Assembly (NCBI RefSeq): GCF_044596045.1
Contig: NZ_CP138995.1
Location: 2,666,001 to 2,730,000, forward strand
Source: Flagellimonas sp947499585
GTDB taxonomy: Bacteria > Bacteroidota > Bacteroidia > Flavobacteriales > Flavobacteriaceae
Length of the DNA stretch: 64,000 bases
Direction: 5' to 3'
Below are positions 10,001 through 18,055 of this stretch, piece after piece. Position 1 is the first letter of the stretch, and every line of letters starts with the position of its first letter. Under the pieces are notes generated by a model. That model was not told where the DNA came from. It worked only from the letters and a program-made list of their open reading frames with translations, and searched no databases. Position numbers and translations under genes: made by a program.

Positions 10001-10339
10001 TACATTTTCTCCAGAACCCACCCAAATAGTACTTGGATTGTTTGGATCTATGGTAACGCATCCAATAGAATAAATGGATTGCTTATCAAAAATAGGCTTC
10101 CAAGTAGTTCCAGCATTAGTGGTTTTCCAAACCCCTCCAGAACCTACAGCAACATACCATACGCTTTCATTTGTTGGATGTATCGCTATGTCCGCTATAC
10201 GACCAGATGTTAGAGCAGGTCCAATACTTCTAAATTCTAATCCATCAAAAGTGGTAGAATCTGGCGTTTGTGCTGATAATTGAAAAGTAAAAAAGATAAA
10301 TAAGAGTAGTTTGAAGCAAATTTTTGAGCTGTGTTTCAT
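7088..10339 (-). CDS. Secreted VPS10/sortilin-type beta-propeller protein
   Basis: A protein of about 1083 residues made of repeated Asp-box/BNR-type units, for example GGKTWKR, GGETWTAL, GGETWKKI and GGSSWLRL. These fold as beta-propellers in the sortilin (VPS10) and photosystem-assembly-like superfamily. The start was moved 31 codons into the open frame, to the Met at 10339, because it is directly followed by a clean signal peptide (KICFKLLLFIFFTFQLSAQ). The C-terminal third has a low-complexity linker and a helical segment. Bacteroidota proteins of this type are often labelled glycosyl hydrolases, but no catalytic residues can be pointed to here. Confidence 0.85.
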   Translation of the reverse strand: MKHSSKICFKLLLFIFFTFQLSAQTPDSTTFDGLEFRSIGPALTSGRIADIAIHPTNESVWYVAVGSGGVWKTTNAGTTWKPIFDKQSIYSIGCVTIDPNNPSTIWVGSGENVGGRHVGFGDGIYVSHDEGKTWKNMGLKTSEHLSKIIVHPDNSNIIWVASQGPLWSKGGERGFYKSIDGGKTWKRTLGNSEWTGVTDIVMDQTNPDVLYAATWDRHRTVAAYMGGGPGSGLHKSTDGGETWTALTNGIPKSNLGKIGLAISPFDNETIYAAIELDRKKGGLFITNNQGASWTKQSDAVSGGTGPHYYQELYASPHQEGKLYLMSNTVQISNDHGKHFEFMNEEKKHVDSHAMAFKKSNPDYVLFGTDGGLYESYDLTKTWRFFGNLPLTQYYKVAVDDSAPFYNIYGGTQDNGSHGGPSRTRSKAGILNSDWWITLGADGHQSATEPGNPDITYGEFQQGWLWRIDQTTGETVFIQPQPSAGEPHERFNWDAPILVSPHNPQRLYFASYRVWKSENRGDDWTSISQDLTRNEERLTLPILGRQQSWDNPWDVGAMSNYNTITSLAESPLQEGLIYAGTDDGILQVTENGGETWKKIMLGNIKGVPNRAFVNDVRADLYDANTVYLVLDNHKAGDYKPYLLKSTDKGNSWTFINGNLPKKLITWRVVQDHKKRGLMFVATEYGIYFTSNGGSSWLRLEGGLPTISFRDITIQRREDDLIGASFGRGFYVLDDISPLRDFDTSKMGETTLFKVKPAYWYIEKDEVYGQGNSEYTAKNPAYGATFTYFLPEKLKTLKDTRTEKEKELNKQKSNVSFPGWEALENEKNQEKSAVLLLVKDSNGKVVNTVSGTNKKGFNRVSWDLTYADRTGIKLKNPKSDDDDFFGSPFLATPGTYSVELYQRVDGELKQLSSAQSFEVKPLSKGALPAKPTAEIDAFRGMYQNFQQDLTATNSILEKAIANVNAMKRAMDEAESPTAALSSKIYNAKTLLQSLSKQMKGSPAKNEVGEKNPPSPGDGSFIGLVALRNTYGPTGNHKIALKRADNQLKSIKKELSVLVKNTLPSLETELKAAGAPWIEGQGLIED

Positions 10340-10443
10340 GTATAGATTTTTTGGTTGAATTAGCACGGTAAGATAACCAAAAGCTACATGCTTATTTCTA
10401 AAAGAAATGTGAAAATAAATCCTTCTTTTCAAAAAGATATAGC

Positions 10444-10857
10444 CTACTTTCTATCTTTTAATCTATAAACAAATTTTAACCCGCTCCAATCCTCATCAAT
10501 AGCAGCTACCTTCACGTCTACAAGCCCTATAGATAAAAGATGTTCACGTATGGGCTCGCGTTTTAAGTCTGTTTGGATGTTGGAGGTGCCTTTGGGCCAA
10601 CTAACCCATAATGCCCCGTTTTTTTTGAGACTATGTTTACAACTGCTTGCAACGGCGGCGAGTTCATTAAAAGAAGTACAGAAAAGATGAACAAAATCTG
10701 CAGATTCTGCTTCTTGGTTTTTAAGCATAATTATGTTTTCAGGAAAATCTGCAAATAGCTTAAAATAATGCTTAGGTACATTTATCAAAAGAATTGAAAA
10801 CCCTTCTTTAATGCCTAGTTTTTTTGAAAGTGGTGTTCCTGAATATCCGCCAGGCAT
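10444..10857 (-). CDS. DUF3052 family protein
   Basis: A 137-residue cytoplasmic protein starting GYSGTPLSKKLGIKEG and containing LKKNGALWVSWPKG, both typical of DUF3052, a small family without an established function. The fold resembles the C-terminal part of a methyltransferase-like domain but lacks an SAM-binding motif. It sits 7 bases downstream of the membrane-anchored 177-residue protein gene on the same strand, so the two may be co-transcribed. Confidence 0.82.
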   Translation of the reverse strand: MPGGYSGTPLSKKLGIKEGFSILLINVPKHYFKLFADFPENIIMLKNQEAESADFVHLFCTSFNELAAVASSCKHSLKKNGALWVSWPKGTSNIQTDLKREPIREHLLSIGLVDVKVAAIDEDWSGLKFVYRLKDRK

Positions 10858-10864
10858 AGAATTG

Positions 10865-11398
10865 TTAGTTTAGTTTCTCTGGAATTTCTTTTTTTGAAGT
10901 AATGCGCCATTTATCATCATAAATGGAACGATATCTTATTTCAAAATCAAAATCATTGGAATACAGTTCTTCCAAAACTTGAAAAAAAGCATCATAATCT
11001 TCTTTATTTCCTCCTATTTGTAAAATATTTCTAACGCCATCTGCAGGAATTGCCAAACCACGATTTATGCTAGCGTTGTTTAAAATAGGAATGCTGTCCA
11101 TAGATTTAATATTGGCTCTAAGAAAATCCTTGAATTCTAGATTATAAGTTTTTCCTTTGTAGAACAGAATTGTGCTATCAATTATTGCTGGGCCCACTCC
11201 ATGATTGACCAACTGAAAAGAATAGATGTTTTTTGAACCAATTTCTGAGGTTTCAATCATCAAATAAGGCATTGCGGATAGGCGACTTTGTTTTTCCATG
11301 ATATTGGTCTGTTTCACAAATATGATCAAAGTAATCACACTAATGAACATTGCCACAAGCCCGAAAAGCTTATCAGAGGTCCAGAATTTTTTCTTCAT
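10865..11398 (-). CDS. Membrane-anchored hypothetical protein
   Basis: A 177-residue protein with one transmembrane helix near the N-terminus (KLFGLVAMFISVITLIIFV, about residues 10-28), followed by a mainly beta extracytoplasmic part. I do not recognise the family. The C-terminal motif DFEIRYRSIYDDKWRI resembles small membrane-tethered proteins of unknown function seen in many bacteria. It is probably transcribed with the DUF3052 gene that follows. Confidence 0.65.
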   Translation of the reverse strand: MKKKFWTSDKLFGLVAMFISVITLIIFVKQTNIMEKQSRLSAMPYLMIETSEIGSKNIYSFQLVNHGVGPAIIDSTILFYKGKTYNLEFKDFLRANIKSMDSIPILNNASINRGLAIPADGVRNILQIGGNKEDYDAFFQVLEELYSNDFDFEIRYRSIYDDKWRITSKKEIPEKLN

Positions 11399-11470
11399 TT
11401 AGTAATTTTATTACATACTCAAATATAAGAAAGCACTGGATTCTTTTTTGGAATCATAGCAAGATTAAAC

Positions 11471-12550
11471 TCAAGCCTTGCTTTCCACAAAGGTTAACAA
11501 ACCCATTAATGCTTTTTCAATGTTCTTCCTGAATATCTTTTTACCGAAAAGGGTCATTATTAGTTTTTTAATTGGAGACTTGGCCTTCCAAAACAGCTCA
11601 ATTTCCAGTTCGCAACTATTTTCAGAAATAGGGGTGAAAATATAGAATTGATAAAACTCATCCACAGGCGGTGGACTTGTTGTAAACTCGCCATAAATTA
11701 GGCTTCCTGGTTTCACCTCTTTTGTGGCGGTAGTAAAGTTTAAATGCTTTCCATTTACCACGCAAATATGCTCAGAGCCGGTTCGTGTCACTTCGTTTTC
11801 ATTATACTCTAAACGATCTATTCCCTCTGTCCAATTATGCCGATATGAATAGTTTGTAATGTATTCCATAAGTTCCTCTGCAGCCAGAGGAAATTCTTTC
11901 TTTATTTTTATTTGGGGCGGTTTATCAAAATAAACATTATTGGGTTTATCAAATGGGCGTAGTTTAAGCTCACTTGGGTCAATTATGGAATAGATGTAAT
12001 CAATCTCCCTGCTGTCATATGAATCCGATCCTTGCCTGAATCTAAAAATTTTACTGGAATAGTAAGGGGATAGCATGATGTCCAGGGCCAGCGTTCTACT
12101 GATAAGGGCATAATTATCACTATCAACAGAGTTTTTCAATAACCTATGGGCCTCAATCACCTGCTCTCCAAAAGGCTTTCTGGTTCCTTGTACCTCGATA
12201 TGCTGAAGATTACCACTATGGGCAACTATCTTTAACTGAAGATTTGGTGCTGTAGCACAAGCATTACAAGGACAAATCCTATTTTTCTCCAACATCTTAA
12301 GATGACTGTAGAAAGCGGTGAACATGGATTCAATCTGTGCTAAAAGATTCTCTTGGGACGGAATATCATTTTCTTTATAGAAGAAAAGGGCGTCCCCTTC
12401 AATCTCGGCTAATTTTAAATCTTGTGTATTCGCATTGAGAAGAACTTCCAAAAGCTCCGATATTACATGTTGACTATGCTCTACCTCGGTAGTCTGGATA
12501 AATTTGGTATACCCAGATATATCTGGGATAAACAGTAAAGATTTTGACAT
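11471..12550 (-). CDS. DUF2652 protein (nucleotide-cyclase-like plus SRPBCC-like domains)
   Basis: The N-terminal half (about 1-190) reads FIPDISGYTKFI...EGDALFFY, the pattern of the class III adenylate-cyclase-like DUF2652 domain, with a CPCNAC cysteine cluster. The C-terminal half (about 215-355) resembles an SRPBCC ligand-binding domain (SYRHNWTEGIDRLEY, then PPVDEFYQFYIFTP). DUF2652 generally lacks proven cyclase activity and I did not verify the catalytic residues. The start was set at the internal Met at 12550 because SKSLLFIPDISGYT is the usual N-terminus; the 13 residues before it look like read-through. Confidence 0.83.
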   Translation of the reverse strand: MSKSLLFIPDISGYTKFIQTTEVEHSQHVISELLEVLLNANTQDLKLAEIEGDALFFYKENDIPSQENLLAQIESMFTAFYSHLKMLEKNRICPCNACATAPNLQLKIVAHSGNLQHIEVQGTRKPFGEQVIEAHRLLKNSVDSDNYALISRTLALDIMLSPYYSSKIFRFRQGSDSYDSREIDYIYSIIDPSELKLRPFDKPNNVYFDKPPQIKIKKEFPLAAEELMEYITNYSYRHNWTEGIDRLEYNENEVTRTGSEHICVVNGKHLNFTTATKEVKPGSLIYGEFTTSPPPVDEFYQFYIFTPISENSCELEIELFWKAKSPIKKLIMTLFGKKIFRKNIEKALMGLLTFVESKA

Positions 12551-12622
12551 TTTTTTTGATGATGATTTGTGTTCAATTGGTCTGAACACTATTAAAAAAC
12601 TTACGAAAACATGAAATAGAGG

Positions 12623-14209
12623 TTATGGTTTTTGTACCTCCATTTCGTCAAGAATCTTTTTGAAACCGAGCGCAACTCCATTGGTCCATCCAAAACCATC
12701 CTGAGTCTCATACTCCCCTCCTCCTGACAGTAAAGATAGATCCTCTACATTATACTTTTCCATCATTTTCCCTGTGTTTTTGTAGACTTTCTCATTTAAT
12801 GCCAACCAGCGGGTCATAATCTCAACAGCTTCTTTTTTATACCCGTAATTTAAAAGTCCTTTTACAGCGATCCATTGTAAAGGTGCCCATCCGTTAGGAG
12901 CATCCCATTGTTGCCCTGAATGCTCTAGGGTGGTTACGAGGCCGCCATCTTTCAGGAATTTTGAAATGATGACATTCTTTACCTGTTCGGCCTGTTCCGC
13001 TTCGGCTACCTCAAAATAAAGAGGAAAAACCCCTGCTAGTGTAAGTTCTGAAGTAACAGCTCCTTTTTGGAAGTTATAATCATGGTACAGGCCACTCTCT
13101 GGATTCCAGAAGTATTTTTGAATGGCTTCCCTCCTTCTATTTGCCTTGTCTTTAAAACGCTTTCCATGGCTTTGATCTCCTTTAATTAAATACGCTTCTG
13201 AAATTGTGTTTTCCATAAAGTATAAGAGGCAGTTTAAATCCACAGGAAGTATTGAAATAGTTTCTGTTGTGCCAAAGACATCTTTTTCGCCAAACCATCT
13301 AGAGCTAAAATCCCACCCAGAAGCAGCTGCGGATCTTAAATTAGTATACAATTGCTTTTTAAGGGAATCCGTTTCTAATTCAGAAGCTAAATGAAGGTCT
13401 TCTTTATGTGCTTCTGGTCTTGGTGTAAATCCTTTATCCCAATAACGGTTTAAGAAAACATCCTTGCCAAGTTTGACCACATGATGATTGCTTTCACCTA
13501 TTTCTGTATTTTCAACTCCATTCATCCAGAAATTATATTCTTTTAGCAATTGGGGCAAATAATTTTCAAGGGTTTTTTCGTCTTTTCTTGATATAGCGTC
13601 AACCATCAATGCAAAAAATGGAGGTTGAGACCTTGTTTTATAGTAATTACGGGTGCCGTTTGGTATAAAACCAATGGAGTCGATTAGAAAAGCGAAATTG
13701 TCCACCATGTTTTTGGCCAGATCATCCCTGTTATCGGCTAAAAGACCTTCTAATGTAAAATAACTGTCCCAATAATAAATTTCCTGGAACCTACCTCCCG
13801 GGACTACATATTTATAGGGAAGCGCTATTCTGGATGAGTGCGGTATAACGCTATCGGGCCCTCTGGTCAGGTTATCCCACATAAAGGTGATATGCTCATA
13901 CATGGTTCTGGTTGTATCCGTCTCAAATACTAATGCCTTCATGGATTTATCCTCAAAATTCTTACCCACGAATTCTTTAAGACTAAAACCGTCCAAATCT
14001 TTTTCTGACAGATATTCAGTTTCAAGTATTGATGCTTCTTTTTTGGGGACTAAATCAACAAAAGCTTTTGAATCTTTGAAAATGGCAGCTAACTGAACGT
14101 CTTTAAATAATTGGGTTTCATAAAGACTTTCAATTTGTACTTTTTTATTTTTTTCACATGATACTACTAAAAGAAAAGCAAGAATGAAATAGGTGTAGTG
14201 AATTTTCAT
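12623..14209 (-). CDS. treA: Alpha,alpha-trehalase (GH37), lipoprotein
   Basis: Hydrolyses trehalose to two glucose molecules. Both trehalase signatures are present: PGGRFQEIYYWDSY at 137-150 and QWDAPNGWAP near 430. The general acid Asp lies in ASGWDFSSRWF and the catalytic Glu in GGGEYETQDGFGW near the C-terminus. A lipobox LLVVSC (Cys18) predicts a lipoprotein facing the periplasm or cell surface. At 528 residues the length is normal. No transporter or polysaccharide-utilisation genes adjoin it. The symbol follows the periplasmic type and is assigned by analogy. Confidence 0.93.
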   Translation of the reverse strand: MKIHYTYFILAFLLVVSCEKNKKVQIESLYETQLFKDVQLAAIFKDSKAFVDLVPKKEASILETEYLSEKDLDGFSLKEFVGKNFEDKSMKALVFETDTTRTMYEHITFMWDNLTRGPDSVIPHSSRIALPYKYVVPGGRFQEIYYWDSYFTLEGLLADNRDDLAKNMVDNFAFLIDSIGFIPNGTRNYYKTRSQPPFFALMVDAISRKDEKTLENYLPQLLKEYNFWMNGVENTEIGESNHHVVKLGKDVFLNRYWDKGFTPRPEAHKEDLHLASELETDSLKKQLYTNLRSAAASGWDFSSRWFGEKDVFGTTETISILPVDLNCLLYFMENTISEAYLIKGDQSHGKRFKDKANRRREAIQKYFWNPESGLYHDYNFQKGAVTSELTLAGVFPLYFEVAEAEQAEQVKNVIISKFLKDGGLVTTLEHSGQQWDAPNGWAPLQWIAVKGLLNYGYKKEAVEIMTRWLALNEKVYKNTGKMMEKYNVEDLSLLSGGGEYETQDGFGWTNGVALGFKKILDEMEVQKP

Positions 14210-14254
14210 AAAACACGAGTGATCGGTTGATGTTTAATTTAGAAAAGTAAGGAA

Positions 14255-15409
14255 TTAATTCAATTCGGTAAATACTTCTGCCAATAATTCCTCAACAAGT
14301 TCGAACCTGAGCAAAGGGCCATTTTCTGACCTACTTTGATTGTTTAGCATTGCAATACTGACACCGCTGGTAGGTTCATAAAGCATGTATGAACCATATC
14401 CGCGCATTCCTCCGGTGTGCCCCCATGTTTCCCTTCCTGCTAGATTGATCCGTCTAACACCAAGACCGTAGCCATCAAATATTGGTGTCCCGGTATCAAT
14501 AAAAAGAAAGTCCAACATTTTGCTTTTAGATGTTTCTGTCAAAGCATTTCCTTCATATAATTGGTAAGCCCACATGGAAAGATCTCCTGATGTAGTAAAA
14601 ACATCGGCAGCGGTAAAAAATACACTGTGATAAGCAGCCTTAAAATCTGCAGAAATATCTTCTATTTGACCATTACCATCACTATCTCTCCAGGGATTGG
14701 CCATTGGTCCTACAACGTCCTCATCTGTTCCAAAATAAGTGTTTGCTAGCCCTAATGGACCCCAAAACCTAGTCCTCATTGCTTCGCCTACGTTTTGTCC
14801 AGATACTGCCTTAATAATGAGACCCAAAATTAGATAGTTTGAATTTGAATATTCATAACGTTCTCCAGCACTAAATATAGGTTCCCCAACATATGTGACC
14901 AACTCTTCAGATGGTATTGCCGTAGCTAAGTCACCTTCAACCCTTGTCCAGATATCTGGATGCTGAAAATATCCTTTTAAACCTGTCAGATGATTGAGTA
15001 ATTGAAAAATAGTAATGTCTTCGTCAATGTTTTCGGATTCCAAGGTTAGCCAATCCCCAATTGTATCATCTAGACTAAGTAATTCCTCTTCTTCCAATTT
15101 TAAAATAGTTGCCGCAACCACGGTTTTCGTAATACTTGCGATACCAAATTTCATATTGGTGGTAACTGTTTCTGTTTCGCTAGAAAATCCACCAACCAAT
15201 CCCCATCGTTCTTGCCCGTTTACCCTAATAGAAACGGATACACCTTTAAGACCATCGGAAACTTTAGCGTCCACTATTGCTTGTAATCGTTCCTCCGTAC
15301 TAATTTCCGCTTGTTCTTCTTCATTTTTCTCTGGTTGATTGTCATTTGAACTGCATGACAAAAAGAGAATTAGGAGTACGAAAAGGGAAAGGTTATCAAA
15401 AGGTTTCAT
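14255..15409 (-). CDS. Serine hydrolase, beta-lactamase/class C PBP-like lipoprotein
   Basis: A 384-residue lipoprotein (lipobox LFLSC, Cys19) of the beta-lactamase-related family (Pfam Beta-lactamase). The nucleophile motif SITK is at 92-95, a YSN motif is in ERYEYSNSNYLILG, and a KTG-type triad is replaced by HTG in WGHTGGMRG, as is usual for the class C/esterase-like branch. Such proteins act as esterases, D-amino peptidases or DD-peptidases; which one applies here is not decidable. It is divergent from the GntR gene, with the palindrome at 15466-15481 between them. Confidence 0.88.
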   Translation of the reverse strand: MKPFDNLSLFVLLILFLSCSSNDNQPEKNEEEQAEISTEERLQAIVDAKVSDGLKGVSVSIRVNGQERWGLVGGFSSETETVTTNMKFGIASITKTVVAATILKLEEEELLSLDDTIGDWLTLESENIDEDITIFQLLNHLTGLKGYFQHPDIWTRVEGDLATAIPSEELVTYVGEPIFSAGERYEYSNSNYLILGLIIKAVSGQNVGEAMRTRFWGPLGLANTYFGTDEDVVGPMANPWRDSDGNGQIEDISADFKAAYHSVFFTAADVFTTSGDLSMWAYQLYEGNALTETSKSKMLDFLFIDTGTPIFDGYGLGVRRINLAGRETWGHTGGMRGYGSYMLYEPTSGVSIAMLNNQSRSENGPLLRFELVEELLAEVFTELN

Positions 15410-15465
15410 AGACTAAAGGATAAAATTGATAGCTTAAAGTACTAAATTTTAGCTACTAAGGTCTT

Positions 15466-15481
15466 AAATCGTATACGATTT
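15466..15481. promoter_or_regulatory. Perfect 16-bp palindrome, candidate GntR/FCD operator
   Basis: The sequence AAATCGTATACGATTT is its own reverse complement over all 16 bases. It ends 13 bases before the chosen GntR start and lies in the divergent region with the serine hydrolase gene. GntR/FCD regulators commonly bind palindromes centred on a TA step with GT/AC half-sites, which this matches. Autoregulation of the GntR gene, and possibly control of the divergent gene, is an inference. Confidence 0.7.
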
Positions 15482-15494
15482 GTATCTTCATAGT

Positions 15495-16124
15495 ATGTAT
15501 CAAAATCAAGTTTTGCGAAATACCGTTAAGAACCATTTATTAGATCAAATACAAAAAGGCGAACTAAAAGTGGGCAAAACCATTAATCTCGCTGCCCTCT
15601 CTCGTAAAATTGGGGTTAGCGTCACACCTATTCGTGAGGCTCTAAGCCAATTAGAACAGGCCAGAATAATTAAGGCTATTCCTAATCGGGGTTTTGTAGT
15701 GTCTCAGCTTACCCGAAAAGAGGCTAAAAATCTCTATGAAACCATCGCTGAATTAGAGGTAATGGCACTTGAGAATTCTGTTTTTTCTGAAGAAGATGTT
15801 CAATCATTACGATTACACCAGTTGAAACTACAACAGTCCCACACTTTTATGACCAGATTGAAGGTCAGATTTCAATTTCACCAGCTTTTAGTACATAAAT
15901 GTTCCAACACGGTTCTTTTGCAGATTTTAGACGATCTTAAAGCAAGACTTCTCTTTTATGAGCAAGGTTATGGGCAAGATGCTTCTTTTTACGAGAACGT
16001 GGACAACCAGAACGAATCCATTGTTAGGGCAATTGAAGATGATAACCTTCCAACAGCGGCGTTGATACTTAAAATGAATTGGATGGTTGTTTTAGAGTAT
16101 ATTGATAGACAAATGAGCGCATAA
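15495..16124 (+). CDS. GntR family transcriptional regulator (FadR/FCD subfamily)
   Basis: A 209-residue regulator with an N-terminal winged helix (about 10-70, including NLAALSRKIGVSVTPIREALSQLEQ) and an all-helical C-terminal FCD ligand-binding domain (about 80-205). FCD proteins usually sense small organic acids and repress catabolic genes. The open frame begins at a TTG at 15480, but the ATG at 15495 is the better start because the TTG lies inside the palindrome. No obvious catabolic operon is adjacent, so the ligand and targets are unclear beyond the divergent serine hydrolase. Confidence 0.9.
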   Translation: MYQNQVLRNTVKNHLLDQIQKGELKVGKTINLAALSRKIGVSVTPIREALSQLEQARIIKAIPNRGFVVSQLTRKEAKNLYETIAELEVMALENSVFSEEDVQSLRLHQLKLQQSHTFMTRLKVRFQFHQLLVHKCSNTVLLQILDDLKARLLFYEQGYGQDASFYENVDNQNESIVRAIEDDNLPTAALILKMNWMVVLEYIDRQMSA

Positions 16125-16188
16125 GGTTCTCAATTAAACTCAAAATAAAGAGTTAAGAATTCCGTTAACTATGTATTAAATACTTCCA

Positions 16189-16320
16189 ATGCAGTTTTTA
16201 AACAAAGAAATTGAAGTCTTGGTAAGACGTAAGAAATCCAAATCATTGATTAAAAAACAGATTTCTTGTGGAATCTTTCAAGAATATGATACTCAAAACG
16301 AGCACTCCGAAAAGGAATGA
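16189..16320 (+). CDS. Possible 43-residue small ORF
   Basis: This is an ATG-started frame in the 247-base gap between the two regulators. It encodes a basic, helical-looking peptide (MQFLNKEIEVLVRRKKSKSL) with one Cys and an acidic end. No family is recognised, and the length is short enough to occur by chance in this AT-rich DNA. The start and stop fit neatly between the neighbours, which is the only supporting point. Confidence 0.3.
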   Translation: MQFLNKEIEVLVRRKKSKSLIKKQISCGIFQEYDTQNEHSEKE

Positions 16321-16371
16321 CTTTTTTCTTTTTAGTTGCATTGTTTACTTTTGAGTAAACCCTATTGACCA

Positions 16372-17472
16372 TTGAACCAAGCTTATCCTGATTTAATCTA
16401 TAATGGAGTGTTGCTCTGCATCAACATTCAACTCGTGCTTATTTCACTATTTTATTTTTATAAAAGGCAATTACGCTTAGTTATTCTTGGAGCCCTTTGT
16501 TTTTTCATAGGGGTTATATTCATCAATAATTTATATTGGAATATAATAAAGGAGAGTTTCTTTCTGAGTTTGCTAGTAGGTGCTGGTAAAAACCTCTTTT
16601 TTGGCCCACTCATCTACCTTTATGTTTCTACCACTCAAACATCAAAAAACAAATTAAAGAAGCATGTTCTGGCACATTTGGCCTTTCCTTTTTTAATCCA
16701 TATTGTTTATTTGACTATTAAATTTGGATATAGGTCCTTTTATGCCCAGAACTATTATTGGGTAGTCATTTCCCTGGGGTACATTTTATTTATAATATCA
16801 CTGTTTTATCTCATTCTAGGAATAATAGATTTCAAAAAAAATACCGGAAAACCATTGTCCCCAAAAGTGAAGAGAAGATATGGGTACTTTTTGTATATTT
16901 TGTTAAGCTATTATTGTGCCATCAATTTATATAATATCTTACCCTATCTCACAAACTCTCCTTTTTTTGCTGCAAATTTTTTGACTTTAAACAGGTATGT
17001 TTTTATGCCTATAGGATTACTGATCAATACCTATCTACTGCTATTTTCAATTACTGAATTCTTTAAATTCAAATCTTTTTTTGTGCCAAGTGGGTTATAT
17101 CAAAAAACCATAGTTGACCCTGCAGGAATAGGTGAAATAACTATTAAATTGAGAGAGGGTTTAGTCGAAAAAAAATTATACGCTGAGCCTAACCTGACCA
17201 TTTCTGATCTTGCAAATGAATTACAAATGGATAAAGCAAGGTTGAGACATTATTTTAAAGAACAGGAAACCAGTTTTAAAAAATATTTAAACACGATTAG
17301 AGTCTCTGAGTTTAAAACACTCTTGTTGAACAAAGAATTTCAAAATTACAACCTAACTGGACTATCTACAATGGTTGGGTTTCAGTCCGAAGCCACTTTT
17401 TTTAGGGTTTTTAAAGAGATAGAAGGAGTTACCCCAAGTGAATTTCAACAAAAGAATAATCTAAGCTTATAG
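16372..17472 (+). CDS. AraC family regulator with multi-pass membrane N-terminus
   Basis: Residues 1-230 contain about seven hydrophobic helices, and residues 265-362 form an AraC-type double helix-turn-helix (LTISDLANELQMDKARLRHYFKEQ, then LSTMVGFQSEATFFRVFKE). Such membrane-bound AraC proteins are common in Flavobacteriia; signals and targets are usually unknown. The start appears to be TTG at 16372, since an in-frame TGA lies two codons upstream and the next Met is deep inside the membrane region. Its stop overlaps the stop of the convergent lipoprotein gene within the shared bases TTATAG. Confidence 0.87.
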   Translation: MNQAYPDLIYNGVLLCINIQLVLISLFYFYKRQLRLVILGALCFFIGVIFINNLYWNIIKESFFLSLLVGAGKNLFFGPLIYLYVSTTQTSKNKLKKHVLAHLAFPFLIHIVYLTIKFGYRSFYAQNYYWVVISLGYILFIISLFYLILGIIDFKKNTGKPLSPKVKRRYGYFLYILLSYYCAINLYNILPYLTNSPFFAANFLTLNRYVFMPIGLLINTYLLLFSITEFFKFKSFFVPSGLYQKTIVDPAGIGEITIKLREGLVEKKLYAEPNLTISDLANELQMDKARLRHYFKEQETSFKKYLNTIRVSEFKTLLLNKEFQNYNLTGLSTMVGFQSEATFFRVFKEIEGVTPSEFQQKNNLSL

Positions 17473-17979
17473 TTCACTGACTTTTGTAACTGTGAATACG
17501 GCGGGGGTATTTGCAACGTTGCAATCATCAACGTTCATTTGGGCAACTATCCTGTTGGCATTCCCACTTGTATCCAAAGTGCCGGCACCTGTATATGTAC
17601 CTGTGCATGGGTTTCCCGGATCAATATTAAAATCTACCCGTATTATAAAATTGGTCAATGACATTGTTTCAGGGTTGTAATCAAAATTGAACGTGCCATC
17701 TTGCGGATTACTGCTACAACAAGGGGAAAAACTATTAGTTTCAAAAAAATCTCCTTCAAACTTATTTGTAGAGGCCATATTCACTATCAATGACATAGGG
17801 ACGGTAATGTCATTTCCATCAATAGTAATTTCAATAGAACCGGTGTAAAAACCTTCAACAGTAGCAATTGTATCCTCAGCTTCTTTCTCACCACTATCAT
17901 CACTGTTAGAGCATGATATTAGTACTAGTGCAAAAGCAAGTAAGATGAGTATATTTTTAAAAAATTTTGAATTAGCCAT
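17467..17979 (-). CDS. Small lipoprotein of unknown function
   Basis: A 170-residue protein with the lipobox LVLISC (Cys23) followed by an acidic Ser/Asp linker. The mature part looks beta-rich and has Cys pairs (SPCCSSNP, NPCTGT and DDCNV). I do not recognise a family beyond the general pattern of flavobacterial lipoproteins. It converges on the AraC gene, with a 6-base overlap at the stops. Confidence 0.68.
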   Translation of the reverse strand: MANSKFFKNILILLAFALVLISCSNSDDSGEKEAEDTIATVEGFYTGSIEITIDGNDITVPMSLIVNMASTNKFEGDFFETNSFSPCCSSNPQDGTFNFDYNPETMSLTNFIIRVDFNIDPGNPCTGTYTGAGTLDTSGNANRIVAQMNVDDCNVANTPAVFTVTKVSEL

Positions 17980-18055
17980 TGATATTTTTTATCAATGTTA
18001 TGCATTAATCAAATTCTAGTTCAAAAAAAACACTCTCAAAACGTTTTATTGATAC

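Noticed and set aside
15480..15494. TTG at 15480 as the start of the GntR gene
   Set aside because: It lies inside the palindromic candidate operator, and an ATG five codons later gives the expected N-terminus.
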